Positions 46,207 through 58,705 are shown, numbered from the stretch's first letter. The stretch is DNA of 64,000 bases from Gautieria morchelliformis (GCA_015179125.1 WHVA01000364.1:1-64000), one strand, 5' to 3'. Translations and numbers: made by a program. Notes: a model not told the origin generated them from the letters alone.

Positions 46207-48990
46207 CACGCCTCGGAGCTCTAGGTAGTGATCTAGAGCTTCCAGGTCTTTACATGCTGACATGGGCTCCCATGTCACGTCACCAAGGGTCCATTGGACC
46301 TGAAGTTCCAGGTCCTTGGAATTTATCCATCTATGGGCTAAAATTTCATTGACGAGCCATTCCTCTTCGTCGTTCGTGCCGAAGTCATAGAATGACTTCG
46401 CTTCTCAACGAGGGAATCGGTCGTTGTTGTTGGCCTCATACTGTTGTATGAGGCTGGTGTGGAAGACGGGTGTGACGTGCCTGTTCTTCAATTCGTCTGG
46501 TACCTCGAGAGTTACCATTGAGGCCTCATTGTGGGCCTCGATCACGCAATACGGGCCAATGTATCGTGGCACCAGTTTCCTGGCCCTTCCTTTGGGCAGG
46601 GTCAGGTTCTGAGTGGATAGGTATACACAGTCGGCGACCGTGTACATGTCACTATCTTGGCATTTCTTATTTGCGTGAAACGCCTGCGACACTCGGTGCT
46701 CCAATATGGCGTCATGTGCCAACATCAGGTTCCAACAACCCTGTTGTGCGAACCGGCACACTCCCTTGAACGGGGTGTCCATTGTCATGGGCATGTCTAT
46801 CCGTGGCATGTACCGGTGGTTCAGCTTGAAGGGAGCGAACCCCGTTGTGGCACTGACGTTACTGTTGATGGCCACTTTGACCATCGGGCACTTCTGGTCA
46901 TCTCTGACGACCGTCCATAGGATCTGTCCAATCGAGCGGTTGGCCCGCTCGGTGGCTCCATCTGTTTGTAGATGGAATGCGGTAGCCATGAGGAGTTTAG
47001 TCCCCATGAGCCGCTGAAGTTCATGCCAGAAGATTGACCTGAACTTTGAGTCTCGATCTGAGATGATGGAGTCGGGAACTCCGTGGAGCCTGACAACTTC
47101 CTTGAGGAATAGCCAGGCTACTTCCTTCGCTGTGACCCTCGTGGTTGTTGGGACAAGGTGGACGTGCGAAGTCAGCCTGTCTATGATTACCATGAGGTAA
47201 TCACAGCCGTCTGAATTGGGCATCGGCCCCATAAAGTCGATTCTGATCGACTTCCAAGGTCTGTCTGGGATGGGCAGGCTGTGTAGCAGGCCTTTGGGAT
47301 TCTGGGTGCCAGTTTTGTTCAACTGGCACCTCACACATGAGACACAAAATGTCTCAATGTCGGGGCCCATGCCTTTCCACCAGTATGCTCTTCGAATATA
47401 ATTCGAAGTCTTCATGTGGCCGTAGTGACCCATGGTTCTGTGTGTGTGATCGATTATGATTTCGATCAGCCTCCTTCCCCGGTGAAAGACAGTCTGGGGG
47501 ATGGCAATGACATCTCGCCTGAGCTGATTTTTTGTCCATATCAGCCCGTCCTTGATGCTGAACCTTGGGTGGGCATCCAGGTGGGCCATGATCTTCGAGA
47601 ACATGTCGTCTTCGTGGTATGCGTCGCGCAGGACCTTCGGCAGGTCCATGTTGCCTTCGACGCTAACGCGCAGAGGCATACCATCATTGCCTGTGGCGAT
47701 GGCATGGATGTCGTCATCGGTTTCCGGGGCGACATCCCTCCTCGGGTCCCGTTCCAGACCTCCGTGCAGGGTGGTGGCCTCGGCCGTCTGTGCTTCCGTC
47801 TTCTCCACGAGGCGGGTCAACCATCTCACGGCTGCTGCCCGTACTTCGATGTATCAATCTGTGGGCAGTAGCTCCCCATCTGGATCAAGGCATTCGTCCG
47901 CATTGACGAACACATGTTCTGGATGTTGATCATCGCTCGTGTCACTCTCATAGTATCGAGAGAGACAGTCCATGACTTTGTTCTCAACACCGTCGACATG
48001 TATGGTGTTGAAGTTGAAACGGGAGAGGAACTCCCACCATCTGACCTGCCAGTCAGATAGGTTTTTCTGGGTCTCGAAATATTCGAGACCCTTGTGGTCA
48101 GTTACTAGGGTGAACTTTCACCCTAGGAGCTTGTCCTCCCATTTCATCAGGGCCTCAAGCACGGTGATCGTCTCATGCTCATGGGTCCTGTAGTGCTGTT
48201 GGGCCACGCTGAACTTCTTTGACAAGAAGCCCGCTGGCCGGCACGTTTTCCAGTTGGGGCCCTGGCCATATATGGCACTGACGCCTGACTTCAAACCATC
48301 CGTGATGACCCAGATCGGGTCATTGCTTCGGGGGTCTACTGGCTGCAGGATGGGGGCCTTGCAGGCCAGTGCCTTTATGCTTTGTAGGCACTTGTCCAGC
48401 AGCAGCGTCCATTCGAACGGCTGGTTATCGCGGACGCACCATGATAACGGGTTGGTGTATGCGCTCACATCTGGCATATAGTGTGCCAGGTATTGTATGA
48501 GTCGGAGGAAGCATTGGACATCATTGAACATCCTGGGCCTCCTCCATTCACGGATGCATTGCATTTTGTCTGCATCCGTGTGCACGCCTTGGCCATCTAT
48601 GATGTGGCCAAGGCACTCCATACGTTCCGAGTAAAGATCTACTTTCTTCTTGCTCAAGAAGAGGTGGTTCTTGCGTAGTCTGTTGAAGACTATGCCAAGG
48701 TGTTCTTCGTGCTCCTTAATGGAGTGTGAGAAGACAAATATGACATCCATATACACGTGGACGAAGCGACCTATGCAGTCGCAGAAGGTTGCTTTCATCA
48801 GACATTGGAATGTCGATGGCGCATTGCAATCTCCCATCTGAATAACTTGACTTCGGAATGTGCCAAGTATTGTTGCAAACGCCGTCTTTGTGATGTCTTC
48901 AGGACGAATCCAGATCTGCTCGTATGCTTCAGACATATCAAGCTTCATCCAATATCGGCAGCGCGCTATGTCGCTGCGAATAAGGTCCTG

Positions 48991-50021
48991 TGTCAAGATT
49001 GGTTTTTAGGCATTAATATCATGTATTAGTGAACACAGCGAATGCCCAAATAACTTGTGCGAATAGGTATGCCGTTCGGCGAATAGATGAACCAATGAAT
49101 GTTCACAAGGTAAGAGGGTTGCCCGAACGGGGCTCGCCCTATCTACAGTCGTAGCGAAATAGCCCGTGGCATTTGACGATGTAACGTGCAAGGTCTCACA
49201 AAAGGGCTGTCTAAGTTTCAACAATCCCTTCGCCAGCGAAGGTGCTCCTTCGGAGCCCTTCGCCAACAGCACAGAAAATGGTTCAAAGGCTAAGGTAACG
49301 AAGATGAAGTATGAGAACTCACCAGTGATGCCTAAGTCCTCTGCTAGTCGAAGATAGAAGTCTCCAAGAGAAGGCTTAAGATGATGACCACAGCAAGGTC
49401 AAATTTGCACAAGATGAACGACGTATGATAATTGAACTGGGGAATATACATGCGAATGTAAACTACTTATATCGAATGCTCGTAAGGTATCAGCGAATAG
49501 GAAAGAGGCCGTCGTGAGTTAGGGACGGATAGGGGTGCGCAGTCATGATACTAAGTAGATGGAATAAACATACAATAGAGTGAGGGGAGAGTGCGAACAT
49601 GAAACGACGGAGAGTAAAGGGAGCGAAGGCACTTATGGACAAAACCATGTCTTGGGACCCGCATACATGCTACCCTGCACGGGCTCTTCATTTACTGGGT
49701 TGATCCCGCACGGCCTATGGAAGGGACATCCTGCGATCACATTTTGGCCATACGAACACCCAATGGGGTTGGATTAAGAAGATGATGGGATTAATGATGA
49801 ACCATCATTCCGGGTGAATGGTATCAATCATATTTGATAGCGTGCCTGCTGACGAAATGCGCAAGCAGCGAATAGTGGTTCGGAGAATGGGGCGAACAGC
49901 GGGTAGAGTGGACATAGAGGGGGAGTGGTCGGTGGGTGCGGCAAACTCTGGCGAAGATGCTAGGGAGTGACGAGGGGGAACATAGAGGTAGTGTGGTAGG
50001 AGAAATAAACCGGTCATGACA
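48991..50021 (+). mobile_element. Solo LTR, family C (1,031 bp) in B pol
   Basis: TGTCAAGATTGG...GGTCATGACA with exact duplication TCCTG at 48986-48990 and 50022-50026. Lies within the reverse transcriptase part of element B. Confidence 0.93.
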
Positions 50022-51674
50022 TCCTGGTCCAGGAAGGGCGTAACGTCCTTCACCGTATTTTCGTTCTGCTGTCACAGATCGAAGACTGTGCGTAGCGTGC
50101 TGTTTTTCTTTGGCACGCAAAGCATCGGCACCGCTTGGTGTGCCACTGCTGGTATCCACCACCCTGCGGTGGTGTATCTTTCCAGTTTAACGGAAAGCTC
50201 TTCGCGGAAGTGCTCTGGGCATTTTGGCAATCAATACCACATGCGTTTGTTGGGATCAATGAGATTGATCTCATGGTTGACCTCCCACAGAGGTGGGAGT
50301 TCGAGTGGAATACCACTGACGAGGTCAGTGATCTTTTCCATCCATTCCTCGCTTGCGCGAGGAATGTTATCGTCCATGAGGACAATGTAAGCAGAACAAG
50401 ATGCCATTAAGCGCCTTGTGCGTCTATTTGGTCCCGCAGAGCGCAGGAGCGCTTTCTTCTTCCCCACGCCTTCATCGTCAGATGGGCGTGTCTCTCCCTG
50501 CGTGTATAGGGAGAGTTTGAGGACGAGTCGTTTTGCGACTCGCCCTCCTGGATTCAATTGGCTTGAGTGGATCGTGGCGCAGAGGTGAGCCTGCTCACCT
50601 TCGGTGTCTGGTCCTCTTTCGACAAATCTTCGTCGAAAGATACTTTTCCCGTGGGGATTTTTTCGCCCCCTATACGAATCGTCCCTGGGCTAGCGAAGTC
50701 CAGGGTGACGCCTAGCTCCCTCAGGAAAGGTGTTCCGAGGATCACATCATAGTATTTGATGTTAGCTATGTTGAAATACTCGTTGTGGAGTTTACAGCCG
50801 AATTTAATGGTCATGTTCATTCCATAGTTTATTGTGGAATGACTACCGATGCATGCTGCAATTGGCTGTTCTAGGGCAAACATCTTCATGCCCGTGGCCC
50901 GCATGAATTCAGGGGAGATTAACACCCCTTCACTCCCACTGTCGAGGAGACAGTGGGCCTTCACGCCATTGATTTCCCAGTACCCCGACAGGGTACGGTT
51001 CTTGTGTCATGGCTATGTGGGGTGCGATCGTTGCTTGCTCCGATGGTGATACATTGGCTTGGTCGCCTTGTCAAGGGCGGCCGCTGTGTGGGCTGCCATT
51101 ACTTTGGCGGTCCCGTCATTGTCCGGTGTGACTCTAATCACGCTGGATCTGTATGCGGCCTGATTGTCCGCTGCTTCTTCATCCCAGTCATAATACTGGG
51201 ATGGCTTGGGCTCCCATTCATCTACGGCAGCCTCTGCATCTCCCTGATCCTCATCGTTTTGAGGCTCACCCTCCCCCTCTTCATCAATTTGCAGAGAAGG
51301 GGCATGGTCGGGATCCGTGTCCAGATCCTCATCGTCGCCATGTCTTGCGGCTGCTGTCCGTATGCTGGACTTGAGCCATGGACACTCCACTTTTCTGTGC
51401 CCTGGCTGGCCACATTCAAAGCATGTGACGCTGCTCAGAGCATTGCCGGGTCAATCTGGTGGTCGACCCACTGGTTTCAGAGGGAAGTTCGGCTTCGATG
51501 AGCTCCCCGATGTCTGAGGCTGTTTAGTCTCAGGTGGCCGTCCCGCCGGGGAAGGACAGGGTGGCAGTGGACGTTGGGATGTCCCACTCCTCTGGAAGGG
51601 GCAGGCCTGCTCGGGCCTGCCTGTGACGCCGGTTTGCTCTGCGCAAACCATGATGCGGTGGCTGTTGCAGCCAC

Positions 51675-53754
51675 TGTTTTGGAACCCTTCAAGACTTTGG
51701 TGTTATTGCTAACGCCTCTGTCTATCAGAACATGTCATTTACATGACTAGTAGAATACCAGTTCAATGCAGCAGCACAACTCCGGAAATAATTTAATATT
51801 TGTACATTGGTTGCAATCTGTGTAATAACTAGTCCAAGTTATTACAGCTGGAAGGCAATGCGTTTCTTAGCTGCACTGAACAATAAACTAAAAGAGTGTG
51901 TAGATTCAAGGACACTATCGGGGTCCAAGAGTATTCCTTTTAATAAAGAGGGAATAGGCTCCGCAGGAGAGTTTGTAAGTGGATTGGGTCGACCAACGTC
52001 AATGCACTGCAATAACGAGAGAGTAATGTGAAGTGGCTTTCGCGCACAACTTGACTTGACTTGTGAAAGTCACTGAACAGGAAAATCAACTGAACAGCTC
52101 GTCTCAGGTATTGGAGTGCTAATTGACAAGAAAATCGATTGCCAACCTCACTCTGTAGAGTTTCACCCAGCGTGTTAGGCTAAGTGGCTAAGCAGTAAAG
52201 CAAATACTTAACTAAGAATAGTTACTCTAAGCAAGAGTAGTATTCTAGTTCGGGTTAGGAACTTAGGTGAGATGTGCAAGTCACACAAGCTGTGTAGGAT
52301 AGAAGATGGGTAGATTGATTGCTCAAAGGGCAGGCAAAGGGCCTCCTTTTATATTGTAATGTACAAGGGCTTAGTAATCAGGTAGAACCTTCTATCTATT
52401 GATGGAATGGGGGAAGAAGCTTGTGGAAGATAGAAGAAAGGGTTGGAAGAAACTGGCAGTTTCCAGGGAACTCTACCATGCTTCCTACCAATCAGAGTTT
52501 GATTTGTCAGGAATGACTCACTGAAAAGGGTCATGTGCCATAGCACAGCTTGGCTGAGTCATGTACTCCTGACTCACCAAGGTGTGCCTGGATTGGTTGA
52601 GTCTAGTGGTCTCCCAGGTCGGGCTTAAGCCTGGGCTGAGCCCAAGCCCGAGCGAGCCCGGCCCAAGCCTCAGAAAGCCCGTGGGAAGGGCCGGGCTTGA
52701 GATCTGGGAAGCCCGAGCCCGGCCCTTAAGCCCGAGGCTTTTGGGTGGGAACCTCCATTGTTGCCGCCATCGAGGATTGTCGTTTGACACCACCAAATAT
52801 ACACATATCTATACTATATGTTACCCAAATGTACTGAATTTGTTATGAACTTTGCTTTCATCCTCCACCCCGAGTACGGTCTAGAGGCACCTCCCAGTAT
52901 GGTCCACAGGCACCCAGAATGGTCCATAGGCGTGCGATGTACGCCTCCTCTCTGCATGGTGTCTACGCACCCTCCACCCCTCCCACAAGTACGGTGCATA
53001 AGTACGGAATCCCACCTCCATTTACGGTGCGGATGCACCGTCCACCGCCTCCCAGTACGGTCCAAATTCACCATGGCAAGTCCCACCCACAGGCCCGGGC
53101 TTTAGCCCGGCCGAGCCCGAGCCCTCGTCCTGGGCCGGGCTTGAATTTTGGGAGGCCCGAGCCCTCCAAAGCCCGGCCCTGACCCAGGCTTTCGAGCCCG
53201 GCCCGAGCCTGGAGAACACTAGTTGAGTCATTGAGGCTGTATCTCCAGATAACCATGTATTTGGCACTCAGAAGCTGAGTAAGCAGTTCTGAGCCAATTA
53301 GGGCTCTGTAGCCATAATTACTAAGAGCACTGCTTAGCACAGCTGAGCATGGCCAGGTACAGCCTAGTTGTCATGACTGACCATGATCCCCATTGTTTGG
53401 TGAAGCCAAACAGGCTGCACAGTTGCTATGGCTGCATATAGCAACTGTTTGGGACTCAGCTGGAAATACTGAGAGAGCCATCCTGCCAGACTTGTGGGTG
53501 CTTGGGTGACCATAAGTCCGAAAATGCGGCCACCGCCGAGGTGCCCGGCGGAGTTTGAAATAGAGCGCCCGGAACAGAGTTGTGGGTGCTAGAGGATCCA
53601 CAACTCTGTAATGACAGAAAAAAGGTAGTTTGAGCCATGGAGGCTTTGGAAAAATAAGGAAAAATATAAGATAACTAGAGGAATGTTTGAAAAGCCTTTC
53701 CCCAGTTATATTAACAGCATACAGATACTGTCAATTCTTCAAATATGTTTTTAC
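51675..53754 (+). mobile_element. LTR, family D, in B gag (right end uncertain)
   Basis: Starts TGTTTTGGAACCC and follows the 31722 LTR for several hundred bases (shared words CTATCGGGGTCCAAG, GAACAATAAACTAAA). It hosts a hAT-like MITE at 52604-53221. The right end near 53754 does not show the usual CCCACACA, and no duplication matching GCCAC (51670-51674) was found, so the border may have been altered after insertion. Confidence 0.75.
52604..53221. mobile_element. hAT-like MITE with GCCCG-rich subterminal repeats (618 bp)
   Basis: Ends TAGTGGTCTCC and GGAGAACACTA (inverted, one mismatch) with exact 8-bp duplication GTTGAGTC at 52596-52603 and 53222-53229. Both subterminal ~120 bp are packed with AGCCCGGGC / GGCCCGAGCC words; the centre is short CAC-rich repeats around GTACGGT. 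No coding capacity. hAT superfamily by ends and duplication length. Confidence 0.88.
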
Positions 53755-54301
53755 ATGTTGTCAAGACAAAAAGAAAAGACTAGGGCTGGTTGAGCAGCCT
53801 TCCTTGGCTGGTTGAACAGCCATTCCCCTACAGCCATGCTCTCTTCCCGACACATCCCCATGTTGTAGTGGGAAGCTTCCTCGATCATGCGGGCCGCTTC
53901 AAAGAGCTGCTCGATGGAGCTGCTTTCTGCGTTGTAGCCCTTCTTGAGGACCTCATTGCGCAGTGTTTCACGCAATGCGGAGACAAACCGTCTCCAGAAC
54001 ATGTAGTTGTTAGGCGGCTGTATCATGCGAGCCACGTATTTTGTGAGATCGCTCAGCATTTCCTAAATGGTCTTCGTGTCCTGCATGACTGCGTCAAACT
54101 TGTTTGACGCGTGGTGGTATGTCAGGGTGTGCAGGAACCGCTTCTGCAGGCCCTGCATCACCGTCTCTAAGGTCCAATCGCGGACGTGGCGGTCGAAAGG
54201 TTTGATGTTTCGAAGGAACCACTCCTGGGCCTTGCCAGTGAGGCGAGTGCCCACATATCTGACCTGCATATCAATGCTGGTCGGTCACAACATCCCCATT
54301 C

Positions 54302-54862
54302 ACTAATATAGTTCACAACTCACCACATCACACGCACAATTCCCCTAACCCCTAATGCTCAAACCTATGCCAGTTACCCCATACAACATTTCTTTTGTTC
54401 TCATCTTGTAACACACCAAGAATGCTAAGTTCTTTTCTTGATAGTTAAATACCCGACTTTGTACACTACATTCGACAGTGAAAACAGTTACTCACTCACT
54501 TCTTTTGCGCTTTTAGCTACTAGCTTCAGTCAGCACTGTTGTAAGACGCATATACACTGTTATATGTGCAAACACCCTACTTTCTCAAGCACCTCTCGAT
54601 TCAACTCCTATTATGAGTTTGAATCATATTTCTACTAGCTATTTGCGACATCACAACTAGCAAGATTTTGAACTTCCTGCAGTTGTTCACCAAGCGAACA
54701 ACTGAATTGTGGAAATCCACGCAATCTTGGAAAAGATCGCGACGTCGACGGCTGTTTACCATCGAACATCATCCAGTAGGCCCCCTACTGTCGACTGCGA
54801 GCGTGATGATTCCACACAGTTGAAGAAGGACACGAGCCTCTAGCTCGCGGACAACCCCCCAG
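54302..54862 (+). other. Leader-like non-coding segment before inverted gag part
   Basis: No gene. AT-rich to about 54650, then ACATCACAACTAGCAAG and a GC-richer leader before a plus-strand gag frame. It may be the LTR/leader of the element whose gag part follows, but no LTR border was recognised. Confidence 0.35.
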
Positions 54863-56365
54863 GTGCAGCCTAGCGACACAACGGCTGACGCTACCCTGAA
54901 CCAAGAGTCCAGGATGCCAGAAGATGGGGAGATCGTAGATCTCACCGCGCTCGTCCCCCCACTCGAGGACCAGCAAGGACCCCACCACATGTCACCTAGC
55001 GTGGCCGAAGAGGGGACACCGAGAGACAACAATCTGGCATCCCCGCCCCACTCCCCCTGGCCCCGGAACAAGGGCAAGGGTAGAGACGTCTCACGGTCAT
55101 CCGATGGCAGAGCCTCAAGAGAAGGGCATGCTTCGATACGATCTCGAAGCAGGAACTCAGCCCACCGCTCACAGAGTCGAGCAACAACCATCGTCCCTGA
55201 AGGGGCATGACAACCCAAAAATCGAGCGCCCAACAATGATGGGCAAGCCTCGGAATACTCGAGCTCAAGTTGCAAAAGCTCGAGAAAGCACAGCATCGAT
55301 GACGAGACGGTGGACGCGATGGCCAAGCAAGTACAAGACGTGCTGCACCGAAACATGCTCACAGGCCATAAGCATGAGAACATATCGTCGTGTCTCAACG
55401 ATATCGCGACGTCCCTCATGCAGCTCAGTAAGGAACTCCACCAAACAGAGGAGATCCGAAAAAGGGACGCGGTGTCACTAGAAGATGTGCAAAAAGGCCT
55501 TCGCTCACACGAAGAGCCCATAGCGTCCGTCAGGAGCGCAGCCCGTGCCGTGGCGAGAAAACAGGCTCACCCCCCGATGACCAACGACAACAGGAGCAGG
55601 ACCAACAATGCATGCCACGGCTGGCCGCCCCTGTTAAACAAGACATACGATTCAGAAGTGAATCACACGCAGAGCCAGCTGCACCAACAAGCAGCCACAA
55701 GACGATCCAACAGATCGTCAGAGAACAGGTTGTCTCAGAGCCTGACTCTGAGACCACGATGGAGAGCCTAGAACTCGAGGCCGCGCACTGGCAAAGGAAA
55801 GAAGCCAGCGTGGCACATCACCACACACGGGCTCTCGAGCTGTTAGCGCAGAACGCTGCAGCCGCCATGGCACAAGGCCACACTGACCGGCAGCCTGACG
55901 AGCTGCTCAGGCGCTCCATACAGGATGCACGACAAGTGCGTGCAGCCTACAATAGCAGGCTGCGCCTGTGCAATGCAGGACTGATGGGTGACATGCGTCA
56001 TGCACCCCTTCCAGATACCCACGCACCTGAGGCGCCTGGTCAAGAGCCAGACCCGGCCCCGGTCCCGGTCAGAGCCTACACTGACATGGCCCATGTGATG
56101 TCACAGCCGCACGACCAGTCCATCGCCCCAACTGAGGGCCAGGGCATACCGGACCAGCCGGAAAGCACACAAGAGCCATACGACGGTATCACACAGATGA
56201 TATGCGTCGCGATGGCCGACGCCATAGACACGGACCCTGAAAAGTCCACGCTGGCAAAGGCCGGTGTAAGGCTGGCCCATCCCGAGCCATACGCTGGAGG
56301 GTCAGACCTCGAAGAGTTTGAGGTCTTCGTCCCGGCTATCTTGAGATGGCTCAAGATGAATTGGA
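54863..56365 (+). pseudogene. Gypsy gag N-terminal part, B-like, opposite strand
   Basis: Plus-strand frames with an acidic Pro/Ser-rich start (MPEDGEIVDLTALVPPLEDQ), long coiled-coil-like stretches (55.3-55.9 kb) and an end HPEPYAGGSDLEEFEVFVPA before ILRWLKMN. This is the beginning of the capsid-type domain of B-like gypsy gag. The capsid continues in kind, but on the minus strand, left of 54301. Broken; either an inverted piece of B or part of a second copy. Confidence 0.7.
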
Positions 56366-58481
56366 GAGAATAAGGAAAAGGTCGAGACACATGCAGGGTC
56401 GTCGCGTCCCTTGATCGGATCATGTGCACATGTGAGGTGTAGCATGTGGGAAAATACTTGCTGTAGGTTATGGTAAACAAACAGTGAATTGTACCTAGTG
56501 TAGAGACATGCCGTGTCTCTGACCTGCTGGTCTCCTGGCAACACATGTAGTAAGTTAACAATCCAGCATAGCAGAAGTTGCAATGTCTCACCTGGCATAA
56601 TGGTGACATCCTCATATAGGTTCTGGAGTGATCTAGGTGTGGTTTGAATATCAAAAGAGCTGTCATAACAGGCTGATGCATGGTGAGTACAGCGGTAGAG
56701 TTGACATATTTAACATACTTACTTGAAGTTTGTGAATCCAAGGATGTTTGCAATTTTGCAATTCTAATTGGTTCGAAGGTGGCATTTCTGACTTGGGTGG
56801 TGCAGGTCCATTTGTAGTTGGTGCTGTAGATGTCATCAACAGAAGGGGAAGGTGCAGTAGAGCAAACAGTAACTTGGAACTCATGTGTCACTCTGGAAGG
56901 TGAATGTAAAGTGCCCACTGAAGGAATAGGAAGCTGTGAGAGGGTTAACTGGGAACTTGCGATACTGGAAGGAAACATGGTTCCGGAGTGACAACAAATG
57001 GGCCATCATTACTTGCTGGATGAAGTGTTGCATATTTCTTAATTCCGGACTTGGATGCTGACTTTCCTGTTACATTTGTGACTGAAAGCAATGACCAGTA
57101 GGTTTAAAAGTACAAATTCCCTGGTCTGTACTTACTGCCACCAAACCCTCGTCGCTTATTTATTGCAGAGCGGTATGTGTTAGCAACTAGGGGTTATGGC
57201 AGGGAAGGTTTGGTAGAGTTCTTAGAAAGCTAGAATCAAATACACTCTCTCAGTGAATTTATTGTCACTATTATATTAATAGAATACCTAGAATCAAATA
57301 CACTACATGATTTTCAGTCAACATGCTATGTAAATATGAAGAACACTACTCGCCTCTCTCAGTGAATTTATTGTCACTGGGAGAGGAGTACTACTCTGTC
57401 TCAGAATGCATATACGTGCACCCGGCCCTTTAGCGCCCAAGGGCTCACGTGTCGAAGTCATTTCAAACTCCGCTGGGTGCAGCTGCTTGTGAAAATAGAA
57501 ATAACAGAATGAAATGGAGAGGTAGAGAGTGACTGGAAAATTTCGAAAATAATCAGAGAAGTGAATGCATGGTACAAGAACAATGTGAGAAAGGATTGAA
57601 ACACCATACAATAAATCGAACATATTATGCTTGATTTTGGTGCAGGAGCATAAATGCACCCAACAGAGCGGTATGGTGGTGGTGGTGTCACATCACCATG
57701 CGCATTAGTGCTTTTACTTGTGTAACAGCGATTTTTTCCATTAGAGTTCCTTGTTAGAAGCGCACCAATACATCTCAGCGATGTAAACGAGGAGGGATGA
57801 AAAGACGTACCAGACTGAGCTGATCATATAGTCTACTAGCATAGTGCGATTTGGAGGAGGCAAGTGTATTCTCACTCAATGCATTACAGCCCTGCTGGTT
57901 TTGTGTGCATCCAGCTGCTACTTTGCCTTGATATGGTCCTGACTGGACAACCCAAATGTGGTAGTAGTAAGTCATCACCGGATCGATCTCTTGCGTCGCA
58001 CATGGGCATTGAGGGAGCTCAATATGTGATTTTTCAAAAGCCTCTGGGAGTTCATACTCGGTGTATAAATGGCCGTCAGCACGAGTAGGCAGGCCTATGC
58101 ACTACTGGTAAGTACACGATGCAAGAAACAATCATAAAATTTCAAAATATCACCAATTGAATATCTGCTCACTGAGTGTGGTCCATGTCAACATCACTCT
58201 TGCAGTCCGGATACGTTCTCTGTAGGGGGAGAAGGTTTCGAGTCGCAGCGAGACCTCCTGATCTAAAAATGATCTAAAAAAAATGGTGAGGACACAGGCG
58301 AAGGACAAGAGAAATTGAATGCAGTGCTTGGAACTCGACATGCACTCGGAGATGGGGTAGAATTATCGGCGAATGGTACTGAAGCCTGGTACTGCGATGG
58401 CAGCGGCGGTGGGCCAGGTGGCACGGTGCACAGAATATTGCGTTCAGCTGGTATGCAAGCCAGACGTTTATACTGATTCAC
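56366..58481 (-). pseudogene. Unrecognised intron-rich host-type gene, cut by the transposon block
   Basis: Minus-strand exons joined by clean GT-AG introns that keep frame: about 57081-56977 (TNVTGKSASKSGIKKYATLH), 56917-56723 (FQVTVCSTAPSPSVDDIYST, then KWTCTTQVRNATFEPIRIAK), 56672-56592 (CYDSSFDIQTTPRSLQNLYE), 56534-56495 (GDQQVRDTACLYT) and 56410 onward (GRDDPACVSTFSLF), ending abruptly where gag sequence begins at 56366. Upstream, 58.1-57.8 kb reads DGHLYTEYELPEAFEKSHIE and GKVAAGCTQNQQGCNAL. Cysteine spacing suggests an extracellular or disulphide-bearing protein, but I know no family. The 5' half is uncertain, and a 486-bp insertion splits the exon near 57.17 kb. The 3' part must lie beyond the block or be lost. 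Confidence 0.5.
57178..57663. mobile_element. 486-bp insertion of unknown class, 12-bp direct repeats
   Basis: Flanked by CAGAGCGGTATG at 57166-57177 and 57664-57675. Starts TGTTAGCAACTAGG and ends ATGCACCCAA with no inverted ends. Internally it repeats AGAATCAAATACACT and CTCAGTGAATTTATTGTCAC. The duplication length would fit a SINE/LINE or MULE-like insertion; the class is unresolved. Confidence 0.55.
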
Positions 58482-58705
58482 TTGAAGAAAAAAAATCCTT
58501 TTAGTTCAATTCAACAAATAAAAAACAATTCATGCATGAATAAATGCACAAATGGAGTAAATAAGAATACTTGCTTGCTTTTGAAGGGTTATAAAGCCTC
58601 CATCATTGGTCGGACTGGAGGCGACGCACGCGATGTCAGCCGAGATGGACAGCGTTTAAGTTCATGGCCAAGCTGATGGGTCACCCGATGCTGCAGCGTA
58701 ATCCG
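58482..58705. other. Short intergenic stretch
   Basis: AT-rich sequence (many AATAAA/CAAATGG words) leading into the MITE; no gene seen. Confidence 0.4.

Larger units (their letters stand above)
42441..54301 (-). mobile_element. Ty3/gypsy chromovirus B with three nested LTR insertions
   Basis: Minus-strand element with gag near 54.3-51 kb, protease 50.9-50.6 kb, RT 50.5-48 kb, integrase 47.8-46.4 kb and a chromodomain end near 44.7 kb. It continues into further same-strand ORFs (44.6-43.1 kb), a polypurine tract at 42653-42666 (element sense tagagggggaggg) and a 212-bp 3' LTR. No matching 5' LTR is visible. Nested in it are a family C solo LTR and two family D LTRs. Broken, with several lesions beyond the insertions; older than the elements nested in it. 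Confidence 0.85.
44718..54301 (-). pseudogene. B gag-pol region
   Basis: Gag includes LQKRFLHTLTYHHASNKFDA near 54.1 kb and a knuckle CFECGQPGHRKVEC near 51.4 kb. The protease-like part has AHCLLDSGSEGVLI near 50.95 kb. The RT part has YWMKLDMSEAYEQIWIRPED near 48.95 kb and VYMDVIFVFSHS. RNase H is near 48.3-48 kb; the integrase zinc site and core (WKSIRIDFMGPMPNSDGCDY) lie at 47.4-46.8 kb. A chromodomain spans 46.39-46.21 kb and resumes left of the nested D LTR, ending KPRDLPKG. Chromovirus family; broken by three nested LTRs and other lesions. Confidence 0.88.

Noticed and set aside
49166-49357. Short frames inside family C LTRs
   Set aside because: They occur in solo LTRs bounded by exact 5-bp duplications and show no protein motif.
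44765-53754. Reading the D LTRs at 44765 and 51675 as the two LTRs of element B
   Set aside because: They are in opposite orientation, the left one has its own CACGC duplication within the chromodomain, and pol/gag continue on both outer sides; they are nested LTRs.
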